NCBI GenBank assembly: GCA_023213395.1
Contig: CM041465.1
Coordinates: forward strand, 152,217,741 to 152,281,740
Length of the DNA stretch: 64,000 nt
Direction of reading: 5' to 3'
Origin: Cycas panzhihuaensis
Taxonomy: Eukaryota; Cycadophyta
Below the pieces are notes generated by a model. It was not told where the DNA came from and made no database searches. It saw nothing but the letters and a program-made list of their open reading frames with translations. Below, piece after piece: positions 35,271-47,388 of this stretch (positions within the stretch are counted from its first letter, which is position 1; every line of letters starts with the position of its first letter). A program made the translations under genes and the position numbers.

Positions 35271-36740
35271 TTAAATATTAAGTCTTAGTTAATTGACTCC
35301 ACTGCTGCACTTTATGTCACTCCCCATAGGGACTAGTTTTGTGAATACAAAAGGATTGATGGAGGTGAGGTATTTCTTGGGGATCATTATCCATATAAAA
35401 TTATGGGTTGTGGAAAGGTAAAGGTTCGATTTGGGGATGGAAGAGTTAAAACTATCCCTGATGTGAGTCATATTCCTAGTTTAGCTATGAATCAGTTGTT
35501 TATCAGTCAATTGGGTAATGCAGGAATATAAGTGATCTTCAATAAAGACAACTGTAAAATGGTTCGAGAAGCATTTGTGCTAGCAAGAGGGGTCTAATTT
35601 GGAATGCTATATAAGATTGATGTAAGTATGGTGTGTGTTGGAAGTTATAGTCCAATTATTATAGAAAGTGGCAATAACAAAAGTAGGACTTAAATATCAC
35701 TTACTAGTAAATCTATATTGTGGCATTAGAGATTGGGCCATATTGGAGAGAAAGTCATCCATGATTTATTCTCCAAAGATATGGCAAAAGGCATCTCTAG
35801 AATTTATTGCTCCTTTGATTTTGATTTCTGTGAGCATTGTTATGGCAAATAGAATCGAGTCAATTTTCCTTCAAGCAACGATGTTTTTGGACATGTTGAT
35901 GTACCCTTATTAGGTGGGTCCAAATACTTTGTCTCATTCATAGATGATTTCTTAGGAAAGACATGGTAGTACTTTCTCAAGCAGAAATCTGAAGTCTTCA
36001 ATAAATTCAAAGAATTCAAGGCCTTAGTCAAGAATCAGAGTAACAGGCAGATCAAGGTACTGAGGATTGATAATAGAGGTGAGTTTTACTTAAAGGAATT
36101 TTAGCAGTTCTATAAATAGTGTGGGATAGTAAGACAAAATATAATTCTCTATACTCCACAGCAAAATAGGGTTGCTAAAAGTATGAATAGGACCTTGTTG
36201 GATAGATCGAGGAGTATGCTTAGTGCTGTTGGATTATAGAAGAAATTCTGGGTGGAGGCTGTGATGATTGGAAGGTACTTGATAAACAAATCACCAATAA
36301 CTGCCTTAGTATATAAAACCCCTGAAGAAGTATGGTCTGGTAAGAAACCATCTCTTGGCCATCTTAGAGTGTTTAATTATGAAGCTTTTGTGTATGTTCC
36401 TAAATAGCAAAGGACTGAGCTTGATTTTAAAGTACAAAAGACTATTTTCATTGGCTATGGTGATGGTGTTAAAGGATATAAGCTTTATAACCTTGAAATA
36501 TAAAAGGTTATATATAGTTGTGATGTTGTCTTTAGAGAGGAGTTCAAGTCTCTAAAGCAGCATGAAGAACCAAAGAAGTATGAATAACCAAAGGAGGAAC
36601 ACACTAAGAAGGTAAAATTTGAAGTAAATGATGAAGATTCTGTATCAGAATATGAGTTAGCTAAAGAGGAAGAACCAGCTATAGAGGTAGCTCAACCTCA
36701 AGAACAACACATCTTGAGGAGATCGACTCATGAGACAAGA
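35271..36740 (+). pseudogene. Copia-2 protease and integrase relic
   Basis: Protease LIDSTAALYVTPHRD (D-S-T at about 35,295, normally D-S-G/A). Then VRFGDGRVKTIPDVSHIPSL and the pre-integrase H*RLGHIGEKVIHDLF. Integrase: GHVDVPLLGGSKYFVSFIDD, LRIDNRGEFYLKEF, then PQQNRVAKSMNRTLLDRSRS, where the catalytic Glu is Lys (AAA at 36,177-36,179). C-terminal KKFWVEAVMIGRYLINKSP, HLRVFNYEAFVYVP, KTIFIGYGDGVKGYKLYN. The Glu to Lys change alone would prevent strand transfer. Confidence 0.88.
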
Positions 36741-38400
36741 TAGCCTGATAGGTATATTCCTGAAGACTTTCATTGCTTCTCTTTTTTATTTGTTATAGAT
36801 GGTGATCTAGGTACTGTTTAGGAGGCTCTAGAGTCAAAAGAGAGCCAACTCTGAATGAAGGCCATGCAGGAAGAAATGATAGCCTTAAATAAAAATAATA
36901 CATAGGATTAGTGGATCTTCCTGGTGGCAGAAAATTTGTTGATAATAAATGGATCTTTAAGAAGAAGTTTTAGGCAGATGGTACTGTGGAAAAGTACAAG
37001 GCCTATTTGGTAGCAAAGGGCTACTCCCAGGTCAAGGGAATAAATTTTGGTGAAGTATTTTCTCCTATTGTAAAAGTTGTTTCAATTAGATTTTTGTGGG
37101 TTGTAGCAGATTCCTATGACCTTGAGGTGGATTAAATTGATGTGAAGACTACATTTCTTCACAGTGACCTCGAGGAAGAAATTTATATATTGCAGCCTAA
37201 AGGGTTTAAAGTTGTAGGGAAGGAGAATATGGTATGTGGGTTAAAGAAGTAATTATACAGCTTGAAACAGTCACCAAGGATGTGGTGTCAAAAGTTTGAT
37301 TCACATATTTTAGAAGATGGCTTTGTGTATAGTAAAGAAGATCATTGCATTTATTATAAGTAGGTTGGTGATCATTTTGTTATTCTGGCTTTATATATTG
37401 ATGATAGACTTTTAGTTTGTAATAATAAAGGAACGAACCAACTTGTGAAAGACCAACTGGCATCTCACTTTGAGATGAAGGACCTTGGTGCTATACATTT
37501 TATTTTAGGCATTAAGATTAAAAGGGTTAAGAGAAACAAGAAGATTTGGCTTAGCCAAAGATGGTACATTGAGATAATATTACAATAGTTCAAGTTGTAA
37601 GATAGTAAACTAGTTAATATTCCTCTTCCTACTAGTTTAAAACTATTAGCTGAACAATGGCTAAAGACTCACCAAGATGTTGAAGACATGGCATTTGTCC
37701 CTTATGCTAGTGCTATTGGTAGCCTGATGTATGCGATGGTTTGTACTCCACCAGACATTGCCCATGCAGTGGGAGTAGTTAGCAGGTATATGTCAAACCC
37801 AAGTAGGAAGCATTGGGTAGTTGTGAAAAGGATTTTTAAATATCTGTGAGGTACATCAAACTATAGAATTTGCTATCAAGGAGAACCCATGGAATATAGA
37901 ATAGTGAACCTAAGAGGTTTTGTTGATGTTGATTGGGCTGGAGATCTTGACAGTAGAAGATCTACAAGCGAGTATATTTTTACCCTTTGTTGTGGCACAT
38001 TCGACTAGATAAGTAAAAGATAACAAGTTGTAGTACTTTTTAGCATAGAAGTAGAGTATATAGAAGCTACTCATGTGTATAAGGAAGCAATTTAGTTACA
38101 GAGATTAGGCACAGATATTGGCTTTAAGTAGGATGTTGTGAGGATAGATTGTGATAGTCAAAGTGCAATCTACCTAACAAAGAACCCTATTTATCATTCT
38201 CAGTCGAAGCATATTAATGTGTGTTTCTATTTTATGAGGGAAATGTTTCAATATCACAAGGTGGATTTATAGAAGATTGTTATATAAGAGAATGCGTCAT
38301 ACTCATTGACTAAGATTGTTAGCACAAAAAAATTTAAATGGTGTAGAATTGTAACAGGTGTTTATGATTTTGGCATCCAATAGTTATGTATATAGGTTTT
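36741..38400 (+). pseudogene. Copia-2 reverse transcriptase and RNase H relic
   Basis: RT from MKAMQEEMIALNKNNT through KAYLVAKGYSQVKGINFGEV, DVKTTFLHSDLEEEIYILQP and SLKQSPRMWCQKFDSHI, to the active site YIDDR at 37,394-37,408 (both Asp kept; the next residue is Arg rather than Met). Then LASHFEMKDLGAIHFILGIK, IWLSQRWYIEIIL and PYASAIGSLMYAMVCTPPDI. RNase H: DVDWAGDLDSRRSTSEYIF, VLFSIEVEYIEATHVYKEAI, IDCDSQSAIYLTKNPIYHS, SKHINVCFYFMREM. Domain order and spacing are normal for copia; about a dozen stops interrupt it. Confidence 0.9.
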
Positions 38401-38417
38401 CTTATAAAGTGTTCAAC

Positions 38418-38428
38418 AAGTGGGAGAT
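38418..38428 (+). promoter_or_regulatory. Copia-2 polypurine tract
   Basis: AAGTGGGAGAT directly before TGTTAGATATG, the classical copia tract. Confidence 0.88.
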
Positions 38429-38924
38429 TGTTAGATATGTTGAACACTTTGTAGGTGTTACATGGGTATAGGCGTTACACCCAAGCCCCTTTGTGAGGGT
38501 CCTACGGCCCGTTGTAGGGCCCCTAACTAGGAGGTTTTGGGGGCCAATAGCCCCCCAAGTGGGGGTTCAAGGGTGGGAGCCCCCGAGAAAATTTTTTAGG
38601 TGTCTTATGGGGGTCTTTTTTGGCCTGTGGTTTATGCCTATTGTATTGTAAAACTGCAAGGCAGTATATTGTAATATTGTATCTATATATTCTTATGTAA
38701 CAATACATATAATATGATATGGTCGTGGATGAGTTGAGGAGAATAGTAGGGGTTCATTCATCTATGTAATTCTTTAGTTGTTGCTTAGATTAATTAAAAG
38801 TCTATGCTTAGACCCGAATCTCTTGGTGTTCTTTGTTGAGTGCTTGATTTGTTTATATTATTTATTCTTTGCATGGTTTAGAGTTCTATTATCACATTAC
38901 TTCTGCAGTTATATTTTCTCTTCA
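38429..38924 (+). repeat. Copia-2 3' LTR
   Basis: Starts TGTTAGATATGTTGAACAC, ends TCTCTTCA. It holds two copies of the CC/GG hairpin (38,537-38,556 and 38,561-38,584) against one in the 5' LTR. Confidence 0.88.
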
Positions 38925-38929
38925 AAGCC

Positions 38930-39769
38930 CATGGTATTAATTGTTGGGTTTGGAGGGGTGATGGTGAAAATTTAATGTTAGTTTAGTGGAGAATTAAATG
39001 GGATTTTATCCTTAGATAGATGGGCCATTATTTTCCAAAAAATAAAGGGTAAAACCACATGGTTTTACCTAAGAGGGAGAGGGGGGGTTTGAGGCACAAG
39101 TAAGAGGTGGAGTACTAACTTCTTGTCCCCTTCCCTGAAGCCTGAAATTAACTTTGATGAGAAAAAGTTGGTAAAGAATGCAATAAATGTGAAAGAGATA
39201 AGTGCTCATAAATTTGCAATAATGCATGATGCACCATTTTATTTTCCATAATGATACATCTTATCCTATTATAATTTTTAAAATAATGCTTATTGCTCCA
39301 TTGTAAAAAGTGTAATGGTACACCTTGCACTATTGTTTTGTACAATATCCCATTGTAATTTAATGACCAGACAACATTCAAGAGGGTGTCTTACAATTAT
39401 ATTTTTATAAAGGTGTGCCTATATCATTATATTTTCCATAACAATATAAGATACATCATGGTAAAAATTGTAATAATATCAACTTCTATAATGGTAGTAG
39501 GAGTTTTAGAAAAAAGGATGAAATAATTATAACATTTACAAAGAAGAAATTCATAAAAAATGATGATTAAAAGATGGAAAAGGACTCCAAAGGAGCTTAG
39601 GATATGTTAAGGATTCATTTCTTGTTAAATGAGGCTTGGGTATATGATTTTCATTGTATTACTTATAGGTATCTTACTATCATTGATCAAATACTCAAAT
39701 ACCCATCACTAAATAATAGGTAAATGTGAATTTAGATATGTATCAAAGTAGAAAATCAATTGAAATGTA
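38930..39769. other. No gene seen
   Basis: AT-rich. GGGAGAGGGGGGGTTTGAGG near 39,065 is a purine run without an adjacent LTR start that I can pair. A 77-codon minus frame (39,148-39,381) has no motif. Words like CATTGTAATTTTT/CATTATATTTTCC recur loosely at 39,240-39,480. Confidence 0.3.
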
Positions 39770-40515
39770 AATTTAAAATGCAGACTTGCCTTACTTGATT
39801 CATGGTGAATGCTATAATCTCAATTTTTGGGAAATCGATGATAATACAACTATGGGTTGTCATTTGTTATTTCTACTTATGATATTAACAAATAGTTTAA
39901 ACACATTCATTATTACTGATATTCCACTATCGAGATCACCACTCTAGTCTACATCTATGTATCCAACTAATAAATCTAAGCTTAGACTCATGTTACTTCT
40001 ATTGTAACAAATTCCATAGCCAAATGCTCCTTTCAAGTACTTAAACATACTTTTCACTACCATCTAATGTTATGGACCTAATTTACTCATATATTGACTT
40101 ACTACTACCACTATTACTGTAATTCTAGGTTTGGCATAAACCATAACATATATCAAACTACCTATTTTACTCCTATATGGAACCAATTCCATTAACTTTT
40201 CCCTCTTCAACCTTTTAAGGACATATGTCTAGAGATAATTTATAGTTGGCATCTACAAGTGTTGTTATGAATTTGTGAACTTGCATTCCAAAAATTTTGA
40301 GGATCTCACCTAAGTTCATATATTGACTTAAATATTTTTTTTTCTCTTTTATATTTCTTAAGATTAGTAATATGAAATGGTAATAAATTTCTTCAAGATC
40401 TTTTGTTATAAATTTAGATAATAAATAATCTTCTACATATGATAAAAGTTTTTTGTTATTGGAAAATAAAATGATATCATCAACATGAAGAGCGATTATG
40501 AAAATCATATAATTA
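39770..40515 (-). pseudogene. Copia RT end and RNase H fragment
   Basis: Minus strand: IALHVDDIILFSNN (HVDD at 40,476-40,487, normally YVDD), then LLSKFITKDLEEIYYHFILL, YLSQYMNLGEILKIFGM. After a stop: ELVPYRSKIGSLIYVMVYAK, MSKLGP*H*MVVKSMFKYLK, DVD*SGDLDSGIS and PIVVLSSISQKLRL, the RNase H end. It has no gag, integrase or LTRs. An isolated fragment of a third copia lineage. Confidence 0.82.
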
Positions 40516-42629
40516 TAATTGCAAAATATCCTAAAATTTATATGATTTCTTTAGTTCAATTATATCCCCTTTTTTTGAAAAAAAAAAAGGTTTATGAATT
40601 AATTATAATCAAACTTCTTTGTCAATAGACACAAGGTCTTGATTTAATATTATGGCGTGTGCCTCTTATTAGACTTTAGTGTTTATTTCATGGGTTTATA
40701 ACCTTAGGTTATGGACCTCCTCTTTAATTTTTGTATTATATTAGTGTAAGACTATTTTATGTTTTGTGAAGTGCTGAGTCAATAGGGGTTAGGTCTCTCA
40801 CCTTATATGCGCCACACTAGGTATGATTAATATTATCCTAAGTATTATATATAGTATATATAGGTTATTTTATAAAATGCATTAGTAAGAAGTAAGGATT
40901 ATTGAGCCACTTCTGTAGTATGAGACATTTTTTTAATAGAGATTAAATCAAAATTTTTAAAATTAATTTATAATATTTTGATAGTTAATCCTATCAATTA
41001 TTATCCTCATTACATGCCTTACTATAATATCTTAGTATCAAAGCATATTCATAGTACATTATCAATTGTAATTACTAGTTAATTTATAGGATTTGATCGT
41101 TGCTTAAGATTTACATATGTGACATGTATTAATATCTAGTTTCTTAGTTGAGCTATTCAGTTTTGGAGGTAATTTTTAATATGCATGTTGTAAAGTTTAA
41201 ATTGTAAGTAGTTGGACAGGTAGGAAGTAAAATACTAAATAATAGGCTTTGAGATATGCAAACAAACATATGTCACATGTAGGTGGAAAATTTCATATGC
41301 AAGGAAAAAAAATATCACATGCAACCTAATAATTAATCTCTGAAGACAATAGAAGATGAAGACCTCTATTCTAATATCCTCTCACTAAAGTGTTTATAAG
41401 CTAAACACTTGATAAAAAAGTTATATAGTGACTATGCTCTTAAGGTTCTCTGTTAGTGATCATTAAATTCAGTGGAATGCAATCTCTACTAGTGAAAAGA
41501 ATTGAAAAGGATCTCTACAATATTGAATGAAAGCTATTATAAATATTGAATCAAAATACTAAAATTAGGATTAAAATGATGAATTTCTAAACTATTGAAA
41601 GGGGTGTTTTATTAAAATAAGAATATTCTATATTTTATATTATAAAGTTTCAAACTATATAAAAATAAAAATTAAAAAAATAAGCCTCCTATGAATTTTG
41701 ATGACCTGTGCACAAGGTATCCTACATAAGGAAACTTGCATATTGACCTACTATTTGGCAACATATGGCTTTATATTTGATTGATTAAATACATAGTGTG
41801 AAGCATAAGATGAAAGATATCTAATGCAGAGATAGCCACTTAATAGAATGGCCAATCCTTGCACAGAGAAATAAGCTAATAAAGTAGTTACTGACATGCC
41901 CAACATAGAAATAAGGAAATGCATCCCATAGTCATCATATACACAACAAATGTCAATGATAGAAGGACAAACAAGTAGGCCATTCACCACAAACATAAAC
42001 ACTAAGATGAGTAGAATAGAAGGAATATAAATAAAGGATATAGATAAAAAATGCACAAACTAAGATGCCACAACACCTAATAAGCTAAGAAAGATTAGAA
42101 GGACAACCATCACAAAGGCTAAATAGAGTTGAATAAACATTCATTGGTTTATCACAATAAGCAATGAGGTCAAATAGGTGAAGGAGGCAAAATGTAGACT
42201 TAGGAATCTTCATTGCATACCCAATGATGCTAGAAGCAATAAAACCCTTTAGTGTGACATGTTAAACTGACTGTTGAAAGATTGACTATGCATTGTGGAA
42301 GAAAATTTTATAAGAAATAACTTCTTTTATGAGATGTAACTGAAGAACCTAAATTAATTCACATGATTACTATTTCTCTCATATAAAACATTTCCTCTTC
42401 TAAGAAGGAACACTATGAGTCAGTACATATACCACCCTTGATATTTGATTCCCTCAATTATATTATACCCCAATCAAGTATAACACCTTAATTTTATATC
42501 TTGGCATAACTTGATTGGAGCTTTCTTGGCTAGATGTCCTCTTTATATATAACACCTTCTCTTATAGATGTCATTCCCTTTGCATCAGTTCCTATATTAC
42601 CCCAATCAACTCCTATAAATAAAATCCAT
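40516..42629. other. No gene supported; presumably decayed 5' part of Tat-B
   Basis: By position this should contain gag and protease of the plus-strand gypsy element whose RT starts at 42,630, but no motif is readable. The minus-strand open frame 41,751-42,056 encodes a hydrophobic peptide with no family resemblance; the antisense of AT-rich DNA often gives such frames. Confidence 0.3.
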
Positions 42630-42819
42630 CATAGTTGTTAATATCACTACTATACCAGGGGCCAAGCCTAATCATTAAAAACAAAGGCCTATTCACCCAT
42701 GACTTTTTTCCACCATCAAATAAGAAGTAGAAAAGATTTATTGAATTTATCAATTATTTTTAATGGGTATCCATCATCATCTACATTGCCATAAGAATGG
42801 TTCTATTTGTATTTATATT
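42630..42819 (+). pseudogene. Tat-B gypsy reverse transcriptase, N-terminal part
   Basis: Plus strand: ITTIPGAKPNH*KQRPIHP, LFSTIK*EVEK, then KRFIEFINYF*WVSIIIYIA and MVLFVF. These match the gypsy RT start (PGAKPxxQKxRP, EVxKLLxAGFI, WVSNIVxxxKKNG). The frame is cut at 42,819 by Copia-3 and resumes at 51,472 with DFHDINNTCPKDNF, so the break is exactly within the conserved V-C-I-D-F-x-D-L-N block. Confidence 0.8.
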
Positions 42820-43178
42820 TGATGGAGCCGGAGGAGCAGAGCAGGACATCACGACGTTCTCATCTTGAGTACAACGGCAATTTCCAATAGAGTGGCGGTG
42901 TTAATAAACACCAGGGAGGTATTCCCAACCCTTATATAGAGAATTCAGGGAGGCGTCGGGTGCCATCACCCTCGCTGCAAAACAATTAAGGTTAGTTTGA
43001 AAAAATATAAAAAATAAATAGCGGTGATACGTACCTCACGTGAGTGGTCGGTCCGGGCGGCTTTTGAACGGCTCAAGGTGCCCTAGGGGCCCTCAAAGGT
43101 GGCTTTGAGGGGCCCTCAAAGGTGGCTTTGAGGGGCCCTAAGCGCTCTAGTGCATGAACATTGGGATTATTCCCAACA
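42820..43178 (-). repeat. Copia-3 3' LTR (left)
   Basis: On the minus strand begins TGTTGGGAATAATCCC and ends TCCGGCTCCATCA. A 23-bp unit with the palindrome CCCTCAAAG/CTTTGAGGG is present twice (43,087-43,139) but once in the other LTR. TATA-like TATATAAGG lies at 42,931-42,940. Confidence 0.95.
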
Positions 43179-43188
43179 TTCTCCCCCA
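43179..43188 (-). promoter_or_regulatory. Copia-3 polypurine tract
   Basis: Minus strand ATGGGGGAGAA directly before the LTR start TGTTGGG. Confidence 0.85.
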
Positions 43189-43189
43189 T

Positions 43190-44735
43190 AAGCCCAATGT
43201 GTATGACTCCTAAATCATCTCTGAACTTTTCAAACTTGATTTTTCCCAAGGCCTTTGTAAAAATATCTGCTGTTTGATCTTGATTACTCTGATAAGTCAA
43301 CTCTATCATTACGCTTGTACAAGTTCCCGAATAAAGTGGTATTGAGTTTCAATGTGCTTTGTTCTGCCGTGGAATACTAGATTTTTGGTTATTTGAATAG
43401 CGCTCTGATTGTCACACCAAATTTTAGTGGGGCCTTGCTATTTAATTTGAAAATCCTGTAAGAGTCTTCTTAACCAGATTGATTCACAGGCACCTAACAC
43501 TGCGGCTTTATATTCTGCTTCAGCTGTGGATAAAGAAACGATATTTTGTTTCTTTGTACTCTAAGCTACTGCTGTTGATCCCATACTAAATGCATAACCG
43601 GAAGTAGATTTTCTATCATCAATATCACCATTAATCAATCAGTATAACCGATTAAGCGAAACTTGGATGTAGGTTTGTAGTATAATCCAAAGTCTGAAGT
43701 CCCTTTAAGGTATCTGAGGATTCTTTTAGTAGCTTGCCAATGGGATGTCTTTGGATCCTGCATAAATCTAGATACAACACTTACAGAATATATTATATCA
43801 GGTCGAGTAGAGGTTAAATAAAGTAGGCTACCAATCAGTTGTCTATAGTGAGTGGGATCAACTGAAGTTGAGTCATCTATCTTAGAGAGTTTAATTCCAA
43901 TTTCTGCTGGTATTGACAATGGTTTACAGTTTGTCATATTAAATCTTTGTAGAAGGTCTAATATATATTTATGTTGAGATATAAATATTCCTTGTTTATC
44001 TTACCACACTTCCAATCCTAGGAAGTAGTGCATAAGACCTAAGTCTGTCATTTCGAATTCCTTACACATAGCTTCTTTAAATTAACTTAAAAATTGGGAG
44101 TCATTTCCGGTATAAATTAAGTCATCTACGTAAAGTCCTACGATTAATATCGAATTTCCTTTAGTTTTAGTGTATAGGTTTGGATCTGCTTGAGATCTTT
44201 CAAACCCTTGATCTTTAAGATATGTGTCGATACGGGAATACCAAGCCCTAGGTGCTTGTTTTAGACCATATAACGCTTTCTTTAACTTATACACTTTGTT
44301 TTCTTCCCCACTGACTTCAAAACCGAGGGGTTGAGAGACATAGATATCTTCTTGGATATAACCATTTAAGAAAGCACTTTTTACGTCCATTTGATAAACA
44401 GGCCAACCCATTTGAGCGGCTAAACTTATTATCATGCGATCGATTCCATTCTAGCAACTGGGGCAAATGTTTCAGTATAGTCTATGCCTTCTCTTTGGGC
44501 ATATCCTTTGGCAACTAAACGAGCTTTATATTTATCAATTGATCCAGCAGTGGAACTTAGTCTTATAAACCCATTTGGTTCCAATGGCTTTCTTCCTTGG
44601 TGGTAAGTCTACAAGTTCCCAAGTGTCATTTTTAACGATAGATTTATATTCCTCTTGCATGGCTTTTACCGGCCTCATGTTGATTAGCCTCACCAAAGGT
44701 TTGAGGCTCATGACTTTCAAGTAACTTACTCATTA
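43190..44735 (-). pseudogene. Copia-3 reverse transcriptase and RNase H, lightly damaged
   Basis: Minus strand. RT start [32 protein letters not shown] (44,720-44,535). The long frame 44,435-44,082 gives WPVYQMDVKSAFLNGYIQED, KLKKALYGLKQAPRAWYSRI and intact YVDD at 44,121-44,132. RNase H and its connection follow: LSKIDDSTSVDPTHYRQLIG, SLLYLTSTRPDIIYSVSVVS (43,937-43,635), then FLYPRQNKAH-type frames, and the end TADIFTKALGKIKFEKFRDD just before the polypurine tract. A few stops and frameshifts separate the pieces; catalytic Asp residues are intact. Confidence 0.9.
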
Positions 44736-46260
44736 GAGCAAAGTTAACTTTGTGTGAACGTGTAGATCTTCGATTGTTATCTAATATATTTCCTAAGTCA
44801 TGATTGCATTGAACCCATTTAGGTAGTGGTTGTGATGGTGGTTGAGGTGATGTTGTTTCCCTAGTAGTTTTCGGAGAGTTTCTCCACATAGGTGGCACAT
44901 ATTTGGATGTATTTGATGCATTAAACTTAATAGTAATGTCCTTTTGTTGTTCGTGATTATTTTGATAGTAGGTATCTTCTTGAAATTTGACATCCCTACT
45001 TAGTATAACTTTTCAGGATTTGGGATCATAAACTTTGTAAGATTTTGATGATTCACTATATCCAATAAAGATACATTTTACACTATGATCATCTAATTTG
45101 GTTCTTCTTTGGTCAGGAATGTGGGCATAGGCTAAACAACCAAATACCTTAAGGTGACGGATACTAGGTTTATAACCTGTCCATGCTTCTTTTGGTGTCT
45201 TCCCCCTAACTACTTTTGTGGAACATCGATTAAGTAAGTAGACTGCGGTATGGACTACTTCAGCCCAAAATTCATGGCCTAAGTTTTTATCTTTAAGCAT
45301 ACAACGTGCCATTTCTACGATAGTTCTGTTTTTCCTTTCAGCTACACCATTTTGTTATGGGGTGTAGGGGTTGGTATGTTGTCGCCTAATCCCATGTTGG
45401 ATCTGAGAATCCTTGAAGATATTAGAGGTAAATTCTCCCCATTATCGATCTTAAGGAGAGGATATGATATCCACTTTGTCGCTCAATGAAGGTTTTGAAG
45501 TCAACAAAGTGGTCAAAAGCATCATTTGTATCCGAGAAAGAACACCCAAGTCTTTCTTGTAAAGTCATCAATAAATGTAAGGAAATATTTAGCTTTTGCC
45601 GAGGCGGTAGCCATTGGGCCACAAATATACGTGGTATCTGAGTTGAAGAGGCGGATGCCGATGGCTAAAAGTCTGGAAAACTTTCTTTATGGTGTTTTCA
45701 AGAAGGCATCCTCACACAACTCTTTATTAACATCAATAGGGGCAAGCCATTAACCATATCTAATCTTTTCATAAGGGCTAAAGCGGTATAATTAAGGTGG
45801 CCAAAGCGTCGATGCCATAGGTCACTATCCATAGTAGTTGTAGTTCTAAGGGCATATGTATCTGAGGGGGTGATAGTGAGTTTAAATAAATGATCTTTAG
45901 TCATGATACCCTTAGCAACAATAGCTTCATTTTGTCGTTTGTCTTTAATGACACATTCGTTGTCAAAAATTATTTTATAGTCTTGTCCCATCATCCATCT
46001 CTGGATAGTAAGTTTTTCCTTAAAGCGAGGACATATAGAACATCATTTAAATATTTATATTCACCACTATCGGTCAATAAGGCAATGTTACCTTTTCAAT
46101 TGATTGGTGAGAAGTGTTGTCTCAAACATAATAGACCCTTTCTTATTTGTATCCAAAGTTTGAAATAATTGTTCTTTATGGGTCATGTGGGTGGAACAAC
46201 CGGAATCAATGTACCAACTATCATCCTCTTCTTCTGGTTTAAAAAACTAGATAGAAATAA
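44736..46260 (-). pseudogene. Copia-3 protease and integrase, lightly damaged
   Basis: Minus strand. Protease SWYIDSGCSTHMTHKEQL keeps the D-S-G triad (46,199-46,207). The pre-integrase region 45,994-45,698 has SDLWHRRFGHLNYTALALMK. The core includes [20 protein letters not shown] near 45,560, LKIDNGENL and QNGVAERKNRTIVEMARC near 45,310-45,350, where the catalytic Glu is intact but the Gln before it is TAA. The C-terminal part 45,312-45,013 has AVYLLNRCSTKVVRGKTP, HLKVFGCLAYAHIPDQRR and KCIFIGYSESSKSYKVYDP. Several frameshifts interrupt the core. Confidence 0.88.
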
Positions 46261-46379
46261 CCTATTGTTGATTTTAGATTCTGATGTATTTGGCACATGT
46301 CCTCTAGAGGGTGGTCCATGTTTTGAAAAACACTTATCTTCAGTGTGACCATTTCTACGACAATAAGTGCAATATAGTT

Positions 46380-47388
46380 GATCTCTTTTTCCATAACTAA
46401 GATTTTGATTCCTTAGTGGAGAGCGATCAAGGTTGAAAGGTCTCCCCCTTTCCTCATAGAATTGAGTATGATTATTTCTTGGTTGGTCACGATAGTTTTG
46501 AGGGGTTCTAGAAGGTTGTGGGTTCCCATGACAATGTGGACAACAAGAATGATTTTCAACTTGTCTTCGTTGGTTAGGGTTTCTTTGAGTGTTCGAATGT
46601 CTTGGAGAGTTTTCATGTTGTGGGGTCGTCCTTGTCTATTATGAGGAGCTTGGTATCGTGGAGGATTTTGTCTAGGTTCATTTCTAGGGTTTTCATCTTT
46701 TCTCCTTAGAGGAGATTCGTTTTGTTTTGAAGTGCCATCTTGAGGATTAGGTTGAATGTTGGCCTTTGTAGCAAAGGCATGTTCTAAGGTTTCATTGGCA
46801 GCTTGTTGCTCTTCGATGGACATGAGCATAGCAGTAAGGTGTTCTATTTTGAGGGTACTTAGGTCCTTAGATACACTAATACTAGTAGCTACCATCTCAA
46901 AGCGTCTAACGGCTCTTACACATCGAAGGATCCGTTCAACTACTCTTTGTTCGGTTAAGGTGTCCCCAAGGGACCTCATTTGGTTAACTATATCTTGAAT
47001 CTTGGTCATAAATTCAGTTATTGATTCATGAGGCATCATACGAAATTTTGAACTTACTTTAAGTTTTGTAGTTTAGAGGACTTGACCCCTTCGTATATAA
47101 GCTGTAAAGTATCCCAAGCCTCTTTGGACTTAATGGATTCACTAACTCGTGGGAAAACATGATCTTCCAAAGCGCAAAAATAAGGGCTAAGGCTTCATTA
47201 TCTTTTTGATATTTTCTTTGTATGTAGCTTTTTCGATTAGTTGGATTTGATCCTAAGTCATTGTAACCATTTCTCACTATATCCCACATTTCATTTGCTA
47301 TGAGGATGGGCCTCATCCTCCTACTCCAGTTAAGAAAATTATTTCCATCAAATTTAGGAATAATCATATTCCCAAAACTAGACGTCAT
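46380..47388 (-). pseudogene. Copia-3 gag
   Basis: Start chosen at the ATG ending at 47,388 (MTSSFGNMIIPKFDGNNFLN, the usual copia gag opening PKFDGxNFxxW); a longer frame upstream has no gag features. Then RMRPILIANEMWDIVRNGY. A frameshift at about 47,050 leads to MMPHESITEFMTKIQDIVNQ and RILRCVRAVRRFEMVATSI (47,039-46,413). A basic Gln/Asn/Pro-rich linker follows. The zinc knuckle CTYCRRNGHTEDKC at 46,330-46,371 is intact (CX2CX4HX4C) but lies in another frame. One or two repairs would restore a normal capsid-nucleocapsid protein, so damage is recent. Confidence 0.9.

Larger units (their letters stand above)
33915..38924 (+). mobile_element. Copia-2, full-length Ty1/copia element, decayed
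   Basis: LTRs 33,915-34,344 and 38,429-38,924, primer-binding site, gag, zinc knuckle, protease, integrase, RT, RNase H and polypurine tract in canonical copia order. The flanks AAGAC (33,910-33,914) and AAGCC (38,925-38,929) are a target duplication with one mismatch. Many stops, mostly TAG for Gln/Trp, and a 66-base LTR length difference show that it is old. It is a different family from Copia-1 but shares an LTR hairpin with it. Confidence 0.9.

Noticed and set aside
41751-42056. 101-codon hydrophobic minus-strand frame that could look like a membrane protein
   Set aside because: No recognisable family, no neighbouring exons, and AT-rich DNA gives such hydrophobic frames by chance.
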